DNA of 64,000 bases from Peromyscus leucopus (GCF_004664715.2 NC_051069.1:9573001-9637000); one strand, 5' to 3'. Shown: positions 1 to 12,022, counted from the stretch's first letter. Program-made: numbers and translations. Notes: generated by a model not told the origin, from the letters alone.

Positions 1-22
1 TGTGTGTGTGTGTGTGTGTGTG
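1..22. repeat. (TG)n microsatellite cut by the window edge
   Basis: Eleven uninterrupted TG units begin at the first base, so the true tract is probably longer and extends upstream. Confidence 0.95.
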
Positions 23-498
23 GTCTGGATAGACTCCAAACATGGGTGACTTTCCAGTCTGGCCTAGGGACAGCATCTGACACCATAAGATCTTAGCAGT
101 CCAAATGCAACTATCACCCTGATGGGTGGTCCCTCGTGGCTTGTAAAATGCACGTGCACACAGCCTGTTCCGGTTCTCGGTTTCCCTGGTTACTTTTCCT
201 GAGTGTTCCAAAGATGGCATCAGTTTCTTTCCTTCGAATCCCTCAGCTAGGCCAAGCAGGCACATGCAGATAGCCTCGACTCTGTCCAGTCCAACAACAG
301 AATCAGATGGGTCTGTGTGAGTACTTGAGTGCCCGCCTCTGTGGTCTACTTATGGATGAGTTCGCCGCCTGAGCAGCCCGGTAATGTGAGGATGGTTGAG
401 CACGTCAGTACTAAGCAAAACAGAACAGCTAAATAACTGCCCCCTGCCAGTGCTATCCTAGGTATAGGGTGCTCCTTCACTCTGTTTTCTGAGAAGCT

Positions 499-514
499 GG
501 GGGTGGGGGGGGGG
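499..514 (+). other. G-rich tract with quadruplex potential
   Basis: G5-T-G10 on the + strand, which is also the sense of the Map2k5 pre-mRNA. Folding is inferred from sequence only. Confidence 0.5.
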
Positions 515-654
515 AGAAGAGAAAAAGGAATTAAAGGGGAAACTAGGTTAAAACAGAGAGATGGGGAATGATTAAGAGTAGTGAATGGGAATGAAGGGAT
601 AATCATATATACAATATATGAATATACAATACACAGTTGCTTCAGATTCTTTTT

Positions 655-752
655 TCAAGAGGCATCTTGCTTTTGCCTGGGGGGTCTTGATCGCCTGGGC
701 TCAGCTGCTCTCCCAGGACTCCAGGCATGTGCCACTGTGCTCAACCTAAAGA
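655..752 (-). mobile_element. Degenerate B1/Alu-like SINE, antisense
   Basis: Contains degraded antisense Alu/B1 landmarks, including a 'cctgggctcag' box and 'ggcatgtgccactgtgc' near the right end. Heavily diverged; an old monomer is possible. Confidence 0.4.
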
Positions 753-1760
753 TCATCTCATGTCTCTTTTAGAGATCTCTTTCCCCAAGATGAGCTTAAT
801 TTTCCTGGATCTAGTAATCCAGCATGCAAGGCAGGTCCACAGACCTGAAGGCCATCAACAGATGAACCGTGCCAGCATCTGTGAAATGTGACTCAGATTT
901 TCTCATGTAGGATGTATGGAGAGAGAATGTTTTTCCCTTGAAGAAATCCGTAGAAAGTACCTGATCTTAGCCTCCCAGCTCCACAGGCTTCTGCCCTGCT
1001 GTCCACTGAATCTGACTTCTTATTAAGAAGAGTACCTTTCCCACTGCCCCACATTTATTTCCCCCTTATGTCTAAGGCAGTGGCAGACTGTGCTGTATTT
1101 TGAATGCTAATGTTACTGTTGATTGACGTTGTCCCTGAAAAGGTGTGCACTTGACATGTCAAGGAGTGAATAATTGACAGCACATATAAGTACTGTTCGT
1201 GTCAAGGCTTTGTTAGGGGGTTTTGTGCAGCCTGGCTTACTGAATACCAATGATACTCCAGACTAGTGGACAGATTTCCTGCTCATTTATACATGGATAC
1301 TTAAACACACTATAGGGAAATATCTGTTTTCACAGTTGGAGGGATAATAGTTCTTTTTTGAATGTCTAACAAAATTTATGATTTTATCAAATGTCATAAC
1401 GTCCGTATTGTATTTCTTTCACTACTTTGCAATCTGAATCTGTTGGATTATATCTTGTTTGTGTGTTTTCTGATCATTCATTTGCTGTTGCGCTAATGTG
1501 AGTGACACACAGGCTGTAACAGGGAGTCTCACAGTTCACTGCTAAGCTTCTCAGTCAGGAAGTTGAAGCTCACTTCCTCACGCTCCCACACTAACCACTG
1601 GGGCCTCCTCCCACTACTCAAGGAAAAGCCATTTTCATTGCTGATATCTTTTATAAACATTTGGATACTTTATCTTATTTCTATTGATAAAACTACCTTC
1701 ATTTATGCTTTTATTTTAAACACATATTCTAATTTTATTATCATAACATATGTATTTATA

Positions 1761-1869
1761 GGCAGAGGCAGTCAGATCTCTGTGAGTTCAAGGCCAGCCT
1801 TGTCTACAGAGAGACTTCCAAGAGAGCCAAGGCTACACAGAGAAACCCTGTCTTGAAAAAAAAAAAAAA
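1761..1869 (+). mobile_element. B1 SINE, 5'-truncated
   Basis: Begins at the 'ggcagaggcag' box, continues through 'gatctctgtgagttcaagg' and ends in 'gaaaccctgtct' plus a 13-A tail. The left third, with the A box, is missing. Confidence 0.9.
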
Positions 1870-2012
1870 TTTAAAATTTTATTCTGTTCTCTTAGAACAG
1901 ATAAACATGGAATGGACTTGATCACTCTATCAGCCCCCCCTCCCCAATACCTTCTGCTCTTTGAGAGTGGCCAGACAGGCTGGCCTCTTTCAGCATTAAG
2001 TAACACGGAGTT

Positions 2013-2015
<3 letters not shown>

Positions 2016-2056
<41 letters not shown>

Positions 2057-2203
2057 GTTTTTTCGAGACAGGGTTTCTCTGTGTAGCTTTACGCCTTTCC
2101 TGGGACTCACTTGGTAGCCCAGGCTGGCCTGGAACTCACAGAGATCCGCCTGGCTCTGCCTCCTGAGTGCTGGGATTAAAGGCGTGCGCCACCACCGCCC
2201 GGC
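2016..2203 (-). mobile_element. B1 SINE, full length, antisense, cricetid-type
   Basis: A 40-base poly-T run opens an antisense B1 ending at the GC-rich 'ccaccaccgcccggc' head. The body includes 'tacgcctttcctggg' and 'cacttggtagccca', the spacing I associate with hamster, deer mouse and vole B1 rather than mouse B1. A short target-site duplication (tgacttt, 2012-2018 and 2204-2210) is visible. Low divergence and a long tail suggest a young copy. Confidence 0.93.
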
Positions 2204-2616
2204 TGACTTTCTTGATCTTTAACATTTGGAAATTGCTTTTTTCAGTTTGTATTTCTGGTGTTTACTCTTGCTATTAGTCATTTTTGATCAACCAAAACCT
2301 TTGCATACAGAGCCCTAACCCTCCTTTTCTAAAATCATGTTTGAGGTACATAAATCCCTTAGTTATTTCTTATCATGATAGGTTTTCTTATTATATAGAC
2401 CTGACTCACCCAGAATTTTCTGTAATAATAAGTGCTTTTAAATGCTTCTAAGTACATTTTGAGTAACAGCAATTTGTTCCATGTTGTTCTTTTAAATCCA
2501 ATTATGAATAGTAAACCTTGAAAATATAAGTTTCTATTCATGTGCTATGAATAAAACATGCATTTCATGTAACAACCAGTCTTGTATAAATTTTGAAGAT
2601 TTGTTTATTATTTATT

Positions 2617-2694
2617 TAGTGGTACTAGGGTCTGAACTTAGGGCCTCCTGCCTGCTAGCCAAACCTTTTACCAGTGACCCACATACTCAGCTCA
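2617..2694 (-). mobile_element. ID-related SINE, antisense
   Basis: Reads as a diverged reverse copy of the tRNA-derived ID head: 'gtactagggtctgaac', 'agggcctcctgcctgctagcc', then 'cagtgacccacatactcagc'. Old copy or part of a B4. Confidence 0.6.
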
Positions 2695-3240
2695 AGATTG
2701 AAAGATCCTAATGGCAATTCCTGATTAAATTTTCCACAGAGAAAGTAATAATCCAACCTGTATAGTTCGGGTCTTTTTCAGAATTTCATTGACCGGCTTT
2801 CTTAGCGCTGGCAGTTAAAGAGGAAGATGGGGTGGAATTTAAGCAGTGGTAGTCAGGCATCCTCCCTGGCATGTACTGCGATGCTGTCTGTGGGCTTCCT
2901 CCATATGCAAGATGACCAGGAGACGTGCCGTCTGCAGTCATCGTGGTAACCTTCTTGAAATAGTTTTTAATTTTCATTTTATTTTAAAATCCCAGAAAGT
3001 TTTGGAAGTCATCTCAGGACTTCCCACAGAGCCTAGACCACAGTCCTCCAGTGAATAGTCTGACACATCTGGCTGACGTGTATCTTTACCTTGATCTAGG
3101 GCTTGCTTCTCTTTCCTTCACATCAGTTAAGTTTGCCATTCAAGGCCTAGAATCTTGATCAGGATTCCCCAGCTGCCTTTGGGAAAGGTGATTTCTGTTT
3201 TAGCTACTTCCTTTCATGAATCAATTTCTTAAAATGTTCT

Positions 3241-3335
3241 TGGGCTAGAGATGTAATTCATTGGTACAGCACCTCCTGAGCACACACAGGCCCTGGGTCC
3301 AGCATTACCAAAAACTGAAAGTAAAAAATTTTCCT
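3241..3335 (+). mobile_element. ID/B4-type SINE head
   Basis: Sense ID-like promoter region: 'gggctagagatgtaattca', 'ggtacagcacctcctgagc', 'ggccctgggtccagcatta', then an A-rich end. Confidence 0.6.
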
Positions 3336-3370
3336 TCATCATAAATAGCATGACTTTTTAAAAATCACCC

Positions 3371-3590
3371 AGGCACTGGAGAGATGGCTCAGCAGTTAAA
3401 AGCACTTGCTCTTAAGGACCCAGGTTCATCTCACAGTTCCCATGTGGCAGTTCACAACTGTTTGTAACTCTGGAGATATGATGCCTTCCGCCAGCCTCCA
3501 TGACCAGCAAGCACACACATAATGCACATACATTTATGCAGGCAAGCACTCACACACATAAAATAATAATAAACAACGTCATTTTTTTAA
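3371..3590 (+). mobile_element. B2-family SINE
   Basis: Starts with 'cactggagagatggctcagc' and 'taaaagcacttgctctta', continues through the B2 body and ends in an AATAA-rich tail. The head is tRNA-derived. Confidence 0.85.
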
Positions 3591-3603
3591 AAACCACTCA
3601 GAA

Positions 3604-3746
3604 GTCCAATGTAGTAGTGTATGCCTTTAATCCCAGCACTTGGGAGGCGGAGGCAGGTGGATCTCTGTGAGTTTGAAGCCAGCCTGGTCTACAGAGTGAA
3701 TTTCAGGACAGCCAGGGCTGTTTCACAGAGAAACTCTTGTGTGGAA
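3604..3746 (+). mobile_element. B1 SINE
   Basis: Sense B1 with 'gcctttaatcccagcacttg', 'ggaggcggaggcaggtggat' and 'cctggtctacagagtga'. Its A-rich tail appears replaced by the CA tract that follows. Confidence 0.9.
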
Positions 3747-3838
3747 ACCCCCCCACACACACACACACAGGCACGCACGCGCACACACGCACGCACGCAC
3801 GCACTCACTCACGCACACGCGCACACGCACACACACAC
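3747..3838. repeat. C-run plus (CA)n/(CACG)n tract
   Basis: CA units interrupted by CACG and ACTC units, with repeated CpG steps. Such alternating purine-pyrimidine sequence can adopt Z-DNA. It grew directly from the tail of the preceding B1. Confidence 0.9.
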
Positions 3839-4015
3839 TACTGAAAAATGGTTGAAAAGTCCTTGCTCCTCTCTTCTGTCCCTCTCCTAACCCGCCCACA
3901 CCACCACTGAGGGTTTAGCTTGTGACCTTCCAGGTTGTTCCGTGACACATGCTCATCTCTCTTCTTTGACACACCCCGTCTTTGGAGAGCAGTAAGGTCA
4001 CAAGCAAGGAATGTG

Positions 4016-4063
4016 GAGCTCTGCAGTTGGTACCCCAAAGAGCTCTGCAGTTGGTACCCCAAA
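4016..4063. repeat. Perfect 24-bp tandem duplication
   Basis: Two exact copies of a 24-bp unit starting gagctctgcagttgg (4016-4039 and 4040-4063), followed by a partial third start. It ends 120 bp before the exon at 4184. Confidence 0.95.
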
Positions 4064-4183
4064 GAGCCCCAAAGAGGAAGTTCAGTTTGACAGTGGTTTA
4101 AAGGAGAACGTGTGGTTGATTTGCTAACGTGGAACATGTCCTGTAACGTCCATAACTGTACTGTTTTCTCTTCATAATTTTAG

Positions 4184-4232
4184 GTTGTTAAAGGCCTTAC
4201 CTATTTGTGGAGTTTAAAGATTTTACACAGAG
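4184..4232 (+). CDS. Map2k5: Map2k5 exon, residues 267-282 plus first base of codon 283
   Basis: This 49-bp exon reads VVKGLTYLWSLKILHR and then one G. It is the C-terminal part of the alpha-E helix and the first two residues of the HRD catalytic motif of MEK5, the kinase that phosphorylates ERK5 on its TEY loop. The wording 'GLTYLW..KILHRD' is characteristic of MAP2Ks, and the exact text fits MAP2K5. The acceptor is a pyrimidine-rich tract ending TTTTAG; the donor is GAG/gtatgt. The final G pairs with AT at 24775-24776 to make the catalytic Asp283 codon, so this junction is phase 1. Human numbering was fixed by counting back from the known activation sites Ser311 and Thr315. No frame damage is seen. 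Confidence 0.96.
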
Positions 4233-7200
4233 GTATGTTCTGGGTTTTACATGTGGACTTAACGTGGGGATGGAGGAGGTTGGTTTAAGGAAAAAAAAAA
4301 AAAAGCATTTCAGCCAGCTGATATGACCATAAAAAAGTGATTGTTTGTAAATGTTACTTTTCTTATTTTCTCCCTCTTATTTTCATCTTTTCTGCTTTTT
4401 TTTTTCACTACAAACCAAGGGATTATATTTTTGTGAATCATATTTATCAAACATGCAAAACATATTTTGTTCTATTTGAAAATAGCAGGCTCTGTGTTAT
4501 TTAACTGTAGGTACAGCCCTCCCCTTCCCACGGTCCTTAGGGAACTTCAGGTGTCTTCCTGAAGAGATTGCGCTCTGTTCCCTGGAAATGAAACTTCAGA
4601 CAAGGACCTAATGAAAGAGTCAGGAATGGTCCCTTGTGACGTGGAACGGGATGGTCTGCTAACTGTTGCGTGTTACCGGAGGAGCCTCCTTTTGTTTGTT
4701 TAATGTTCCCAAAATGTCTGAATTCATTTGAAGCAAATTATGAAAAGAGAAAGAGACGGTAACCGAGCCAAACCACACATTCAACTTAGTGCACATCTGC
4801 TTACCCGGGCTCTGTGTACATCTGGGGAATGCAGCCGTGTGCAATGAGATGCCATTAAAGGAAAGGGTTTTTTTGTTTTTAATTTGGTTTTAGTTTTTAT
4901 TTTTTAAATTCCCCGCCCCCCAAGAACAGGCTAAAGCTCTTGGAAGGAACTCACCCTATCTTCAACTGCAGTCTCCTACCCAGCCTGTGTTCTTCATAGG
5001 TGCTCTCAATAACCCCATGCTTCCAAACTTCTTCATCCTTTTTAAAGAGAATATCTACATTTGGAAAAGTATAATATTCACTTTTAGAAGGCATTCGTGC
5101 TGACTAAAGGGAGTCTTAAGCCCCCCCATTTCCTCCACCCCCCGCCCCATAAAGCCATTGTATTTCTAGAGTGTAAGTGGTACCAGGGTAGTGGCTGAGA
5201 GAGTGAGCAGGGCTGGATTAGTATCATTTTCCTGGGTGGTATGTATGTGATCCATATGTGAACACATCTGGTGAGTAATGTGTAAAAGAAAGGGGACATT
5301 CTAACCTGGTGGGCAGAGCTACCCTGTAACGTGTACTCCTACCCCTGTGCGGCACCCATGGAGCCCTTACAGCCGGTGGATGCTTGCCTTTTCCAGACAT
5401 CTGCTGTGCATTTGGCATGGGATCTAAGGGAAGGCATCAATGCTCAATAGCAAAGCCTTCATTAAAAGGACCATGCTGTGGAAATGAGAATGTTATTATA
5501 AATTGAAACTTAGGATTGTTCTGTACTCTAGGCAGACAGGATCATTCTGAACTAATGAATTCTCTCCAACTGTAACTATGGAAAATGTGGTTGCTCAAAG
5601 AACTCTGATGGATAGGGAAGTATGCCTCAGATATTCCAAAACATCTTTTCTTTTCCTCTTTGAGGTGACAAATCATGCTGACAAGGGGCTGTTCCTCTAG
5701 AATTCCTCTTTCTAAGTTATTTGGGTTAGTCTCACTCTGTGAGAATAACCAGATTTGTTTGTTTGTTGAAATGATATATCATCAAACATGTCTCAGATGG
5801 ATTTTGTGAGGATCTGAAAATAAAGCCCAGAGTCAAATTACCAGAACAATCCTGTGGTCATTTAGGAAGGCACAGCTGACCAGAGCCCTTGGAGTCCAGT
5901 GTACACTTCTCTTGCTATTTGCAACTTGGGCTCAGAAAGGACTTCTGGTATGTTGTGGGAGACGGTTGTGGTGACTTGGCTGATTGCTGATACGGAATCT
6001 TTCTTTAGGTTTTTCCGGCCCACTCAACACCCAGAGTAAACCGCTATAAACTATTCCTGTGGGAGGTGTCTGTGAAAGCCATGGGGATGGGTTGCCACAA
6101 GCCCTCTCCGGGGACTTCTGCTTTAGTATGAATCAGGGAAGTCGTGTATGTATGTCTGCCTAGATAGAAAGGTGACTGGATCACAGGGCAGATGAGTGTG
6201 TGTTCCCTCGTAATGGGCCCTCAGCTCTCAGAAAGTGCTGTGGTAATAATACATCTTCTTAATAAATTTCCATGTTTGGCCTTGGAGTTGCATAGCCATT
6301 CACAGAGGCTTTTACCTTCTGAATGTAGAGTCAAAAGAGTCAGGGCCCTGGAGACTTTTGTAAAGGTCTGTACTGAGAAACTTAGCCTAAATTGAGTAGG
6401 TTTTGTCCATATTTAATAACTTGGATTTCATAAAAATAAGATTAAAGATACCTTTTTATTTACCAAAAAGCTATTTAATTTTCTCCTTGATTAAAAAATT
6501 GTAGCTTTTTAGATGAGTTCAATCAGGCAATTAAAGATCAGAGCTTTTAAGTTCAGCTAAGGCAATTAAGTAGGTAATATGGTTGTTTATACACTTGTAC
6601 TGTATACACACTCACCACTGTTCCTTCTTACACACACATAGACTCATTTTTGCTTCCTCTGATTGATGATGGGAATACATCTGAATATGTGTCACATTGT
6701 CAAATCAAAGCTGGGTCCTTTTATGGAGGCTGGGGGAGTCTGGTCCAGGCTGTGTGAGAAGACAGCCAGTGAAAAGAAGACAACAGAACACTAATGAGTG
6801 ATCCAAGCTTCCCGCTTTGTGTCGGCCTAAGTACTAAGAACTGTGTTCTCCTCTGATCATCCCTTTCTAAGGCTGCTCCCCCCAGACAGAGCAGAGAATT
6901 AGTAAAATGACATTACTTTATACTCAGAAGCACACATTTTTCACAATGAAGAACTGGAGATATGTTTGGCTGCTTGATATAAAAGAACAGACTACTTCTC
7001 CCATATAAATGGCTTGGTCTGGTATCCTGGGTTTTAACTACGAAAAATGGAAAAGTGAAATCCAGAGCCTTTTTCTCAGGGTAAGTGGAGACTATAGAGC
7101 AGTCTAAATAAGAAGCAGCCACAAACCTTTGCTCCACGATTAGTCTGGCCCCCTTAGTTTACCCGGCTGCACATTATGTCACCCGGAAATGGTGGGACCT

Positions 7201-8018
7201 GGAGTTCAACAGCTCAGGCTGGACCTGGGTTCTCTTCAGTCAGCTGTTTCTCTTGGTTAGCATTTTAATATTTGAGGACTTTGTGAATGATCAAATGTTA
7301 ATCCTGTAGATAGATTTTTGTTATAACTATGAATTAATCACTTCATCCAATCAATAAGAATACTCCATTAACAAATCCAGCCAAGGAGAGAGTTATTGTG
7401 CTTTGTGTTACAGGGTCAAAAAATCCATAACTCCCTTTCCTAAGCTAAAGCAAATGTGATGACATCACATGAAGATATACTTATTTAAAATGTTTGAAAT
7501 GCCTACCAAGATTAACTACTGTGGAAAAGCTGTCTTCGTTGTCAAATAGAAGTGAGCGCCCTGTGAGCAGGGTCTTTGCTGACCGTGGGTAAAAACAAAG
7601 ACAGTGAACAGTGAGAATGTGTGTTGGGCCAGATCCGACATTCCAGCAAACATTGCAGCTTAACTTCAAAACATACATCACCACTAATGAGGTGAGAGCC
7701 CTGCATATTAATAAACCACGGCTCCAGTCACAGCCATCATTACCCACATCAAACATAAATACAAGATTAACACCTATGCCATTTCTGTGGGAAACGTGAG
7801 AATGCCCTGGCAGTAACTGCTCTTGCTTTCCCCGAGGATAAAAAAGAAATGGAAGGGTAATGAGAATAGAACTAAGATTAAGAAAATAAAACCGGCCGTC
7901 AGTTGGGGCCATTGTACAGAGATGCGGAAAATTATAGAGAGAGAATGCTAGACCTCTGTACCCCAGGATACCTTTCTATATATGAACCTGGGCAATTTTT
8001 CTTGCCTTCTCCAATAGA

Positions 8019-8145
8019 AAAGCTGAGCATGGTGCATGCCTGTAATCCCAGCCCTTGCGGGGCTGGAGCAGGAAAATTGTGAATTTCAGGTCAGTCTGAG
8101 CTATAGGGTGAAACATCTTTTAAAAAAAAAAAAAAAAAAAAAAAA
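8019..8145 (+). mobile_element. B1-like SINE (old monomer)
   Basis: 'gctgagcatggtgcatgcct', 'gtaatcccagcccttgcggg' and a diverged right part, ending in a 25-A tail with few interruptions. Confidence 0.75.
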
Positions 8146-8484
8146 GGCACCTGTGCAGAACAGTTTTTGCCCAGCTAGATCTCTGTGTGAAGAAAGAAAC
8201 TTTGGTTTGTAGCCAGACCACCCTGAATGGACCCAATCTTGTCTGATCTCAAAGGAAAAAACAAGCCAGTTCTTACAGCATCCGCAAACACGCTAGAAGT
8301 CTTATTTTCCCTGGTGTTACCTTCCTAAAACTGACCACACTTGGACTTCTCCAGGTGCAGCCTTAGGTGTGTAAGCTAGTGTTAGTTTATTCCAGGTGTC
8401 GGTGAGTGCTTGGGAGATGGCGGTATATGTAACATGGGCTTTCTGCGTTCATGAAGTGTATTTTAGCAGGGTGGGTGAAATGGC

Positions 8485-8551
8485 GAGAGAGACAGAGACA
8501 GAGACAGAGAGAAGCAAGGGAGGGAGGGAAGGAAAGAAAGAAAGAAGGAAA
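8485..8551. repeat. Purine-only simple repeat
   Basis: GAGACA and GGAAG/GAAA units make an almost pure purine strand. Confidence 0.9.
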
Positions 8552-8759
8552 GATTCATAAGCAATAATTACAGTAGTATTATAGAATGCACTAGAAAGTG
8601 GTTAGCTAAAGGATGGAAGCGTTTAGTAGATCCAACACCGCAGGGGCATGGGGGGCTTGCTCCCTTGGCACTCACAGTGAAGATGGCTGTGGATGGAGGC
8701 TTAGAGGAGTAGAGTTGGTCAAGCTAACAGGAGTGCATTTCTGACAGCATGGCCCAGCA

Positions 8760-9060
8760 CCTCCTCTCCTAGATATTTACACAGGAGAAATGATGCATGT
8801 GCTCCACAAAACTAGTGATCAACTTTTCCCAGTGGCTTTATTCATAAAAGATGTGCATTGGAAATAACCAATTAGTCTTTTAACGAGTAAATGGGTAAAC
8901 ACGCTGTGGTGCATCCATACAGTGGGGCGTGACTCAGTAGTAAAATGACTGAACTTTTGTCCGCACAACAGTGTGGACAAATTTCAGATATGTCACACTA
9001 AGTGAGACTCGGTTTAAGCAGTACTCTGAAAGGTAGAACTGAGAGTGGAAAGCCTTAGGA
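8760..9060 (+). mobile_element. Old L1 3'-end fragment (L1M-like)
   Basis: Follows the order typical of the mammalian L1 ORF2 end: a 'gctttattcataaa' box, 'gagtaaatgggtaaacac', 'gtggtgcatccatacagtgg', then 'aaaatgactgaact' and 'cactaagtgagac'. Many substitutions mean no coding potential. Confidence 0.7.
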
Positions 9061-9559
9061 GCTGACGGAGGAAGGGTAGCTTGTAAAAGCATCTGGGCAA
9101 CTTAGAGGGGTCATGCTTCAGGGAACCAGGCAGAAGTTAGTGTGTGTGGGGGGGTTGTTTTATTTTGTTTTTTAAGGAAGGAAGCAAAGGGGACCTTTGC
9201 TGAGGTGGGGAGATGCTTAGTCAGCAAAGTGTCTGATGAGTTTGGCTCCCCAGTTCCCCTGTCAACACACAGGCAATGGGACAAGGCTGTGAGGCCACAG
9301 TAGGGGAGGCAGATAGAAGAGGATCCCTGAGGCTCACTGGCAGCCAGTCTAGCCATATCAGTAAGTTCCTCAAAACATCAGGTGGAGAGCTATTGAGGAA
9401 GTGTAGACTTCTGACAAGAAGGTGCATGTGTTTCTATGTGCACATGTAACACATACATAACATAGTAAACACACATGTAATACACACAAAGAATTTTCTT
9501 AGATCTTACAAATGGGCTAGATACTTGCACTGAAAATGAAGTAGTGTCATTAATAGATA

Positions 9560-9700
9560 TTTTTTAATTAAAAAAATTTATTTCAGTAATTGTATGTGCA
9601 TGGGCATGTAACAGTTCCACCATTAAGGTCCCCAAAGTCAAACTTGGATCTTCAGGCTTGGCGGCAAGTGTATTTGCTCACTGAGCCATTTCACTGGCCC
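9560..9700 (-). mobile_element. B3/B2-like SINE, antisense
   Basis: Ends with 'cactgagccatttcactggc', the reverse of the B2/B3 tRNA-like head. Diverged. Confidence 0.6.
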
Positions 9701-10909
9701 TAATAAGAAGTGACATGTAGAGTCACAACTTGGATGAAAAGCGACAGCATCTTGGGGTGTGTTATCTTGAAATAATTGTAGATTCATAAGAAATTTCCAA
9801 AAAGAAGGTGCAGAGAGGTCTCACAAAAAGCATCCTTCTGAAAGATTCTGAGAGGACCAGAGGCTGGTCATCTGGAAGAAAGTAGCCAGGAAAGTGCTGA
9901 CCTGTGTCGTATAGTTATTGCCAGCACCTTGTAAATGACATCAGTGCAGACTGCGAGGTATAAACACTATAAACGTATCCTACTCCAAAATTACTCTGTT
10001 CATGAGAAGAGAAAAGAGAAGTAAAATCTTTGAATTTCTTAGAAAAGAAAATTTGATGTTAAGGTCAGAGTGTCCAAAGCTGTCCAAATGAGTGTAAAGC
10101 TGGGATTTGTAGTAAAATTAGTTAGGAAGTGAAACTACATTCACAAGAGTGACTCCTTACTGGTGGGGCATTGCCAGCAATAGACAATTAACCTGGTTGA
10201 ATTAACCTGGTGATTTATGATGAACGTAATTTGTACGAAGCTTCCATAACAGCCCCTTCACGGAGACTAACAGCTGGGACTGCGGTTCAGGTTAGAGGGA
10301 GCTCAAGCGGCCTAAGCCGTGTCTCTGCCTCCTGAAATATCAGGGGCTTTTTTTTTTGTTTTTTGTTTTTCAAGGACTGGTTAGCACTTGAGCGATCCAA
10401 GTCAATTTAAAGGAGTCATCCCCAGTTGGTTTTATGTCGCAGAGGGTAATGATGGGAAAAACTGGGTGTGAGCGCCTTCTTCCTCGTGCTGGGGCTGCTT
10501 AGTCAGGCGGATCTGGTAGGGATGTTTGTGTTGAACAAATGTTAGTGGTGAGAGCCATGATTAGACCTTGGCTCCTGTTTAAATATCCTTTAAATGCAAG
10601 CATTCATTATGTGCCAATGCTATAGTAGATCGTAACTCATGAGCTGACTTAGCCAGTTAACTGAGGTAAACAAACTAGTTTAATGAGTATGAGTTGTTGA
10701 TTTTTCTCCAGCTCTGACTACACGTGTGAACATCTCTAGACATGAAGCCTCCTTGCCTGTGCTGGTCATTCATTCTCTTTGCTTTGGGTTTACAGAGATT
10801 TCTGTATGCATAATAATGGTTTTTAAAAGATAAATTCTGTACAGTGTTACTTAAAAGTGCTCTGTTTAAAAAAAAAAAAAAAACCTTCCAAGGCTGTACA
10901 AAGAACTTT

Positions 10910-11745
10910 GAAAATTCAACAGAAAGGACAAACAAGAAAATCAGTCCAGTTATATAATGAGCAAAGGACATGGGCATGTACATGTGGCACATAACCACAT
11001 AAAGAAGATGGCAGCCTCATGTCCTATAGAGAACGCAGACCCACGCTGACGTGAGGTCCCGCTACGTGCCTGTGAGAATGGCTACAGTTAGCAGGGACAA
11101 CGGCAGATGCCGTGAGGTTGCAGAGAAGTTGGGGCAGTTGCTAGCGGCAGGGAAAGAGGGTCGCCCCACTGTTGACATTTCCGGAAAACTAAGCACGCAG
11201 CTGTCCTTATGACCCAGCAGTGAAGACTTAGGTCCACACAGTACTGTATACACATGTTCGTATCAGCTTTGTCCACGTTAACACAACACTGCAAACAACC
11301 TGGGTGTCCTTTGACGGGGAATGGTTAAAGAGCCCTAGTACATTCGTACCGTGGAATACTGCTCAGTGGCAGGAAGGGATGGACTGTTATCACCACTCTG
11401 GGTAAGCCTGCAGAGAATTATTCCAAGTGAAAAAGGCAGTCACAAATTTTGCTGCAATTTCTATAGCATTCTTGAACGAAACAGTTAGAGAAATGGAAGG
11501 CAGAGTAGTAGTCTCAGGGGCTGAGGAAATAGGGGTAAGAAGGAAGGTGTCTGCCCACAGAGGGCGCAGAGCATAACCCTTGGGATGGGAGTGTTCTCCA
11601 GCTTGAGAGTATTATTAATTCAGTTCCTTGCGGTGTACTGTGCTCTACAGTTTTACAGGATGTTACTACTGTGGGAAACCACATAGAAGCCAGCGTGATA
11701 TGTCTGTTGTTTCTTCCAACTACGTGTGAATCTATGATTATCTCA
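10910..11745 (+). mobile_element. Old L1 3'-end fragment (L1M-like)
   Basis: Contains diverged L1 landmarks in order: 'gagaatggctacagttagc', 'acccagcagtgaag', 'gtggaatactgctcagtgg', and a downstream part resembling the L1M 3'UTR ('gatgggagtgttctccagct'). No open frame survives. Confidence 0.7.
11554..11567 (+). promoter_or_regulatory. CTCF-like motif
   Basis: CCCACAGAGGGCGC matches 12 of 14 positions of the core I remember for CTCF. It lies inside an old L1 fragment. Motif match only; occupancy is unknown. Confidence 0.25.
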
Positions 11746-11756
11746 GAAAACAACTG

Positions 11757-12022
11757 TCTCCGTTAGGGTTATTATTGCGATGATAAAACACCATGACCAA
11801 AAGCAGCTTGGGGAGAGAGGGAAGGGCCTGCTTTCTTATGGAACCCAGGACCACCAGGTGTGGTCCTACACAATGAGCTGGGCCCTCCCCCACCAATCAC
11901 TAATTAAGAAAATGCCCCACAGGCTTGCCTACAGCCCAGTCTTATGGAAGCTTTTTCTTAGTTGAGATTCCCTCCTCTCAGGTGACTCTATCTGTGTCTA
12001 GTTGACATAAAACTATCCAGCA
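11757..12022 (+). mobile_element. Common rodent interspersed repeat, internally deleted copy
   Basis: Opens with 'gttagggttattattgcgat', 'aacaccatgaccaaaagc' and ends with 'gttgacataaaactatccag', a sequence seen very often in rodent genomes. The middle is missing. I cannot assign the family with confidence; an LTR or L1 3' end are both possible. Confidence 0.6.

Larger units (their letters stand above)
1..4183 (+). other. Map2k5: Map2k5 intron upstream of the first visible exon (3' part)
   Basis: No earlier Map2k5 coding exon is recognisable here. The stretch holds weak and clear SINE copies (655-752, 1761-1869, 2016-2203, 2617-2694, 3241-3746), a CA-rich tract (3747-3838) and a 24-bp tandem duplication (4016-4063). 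The remainder is unremarkable intronic sequence. It ends in a good acceptor, a pyrimidine-rich stretch followed by TTTTAG at 4178-4183. Confidence 0.8.

Noticed and set aside
3747..3838. CpG island
   Set aside because: The CpG steps belong to a CACG simple repeat after a B1 tail and not to a promoter.
7481..7912. Open frame of 143 codons on the - strand
   Set aside because: Hydrophobic in places but without family features; lies in AT-rich intronic sequence that looks more like non-coding constraint.
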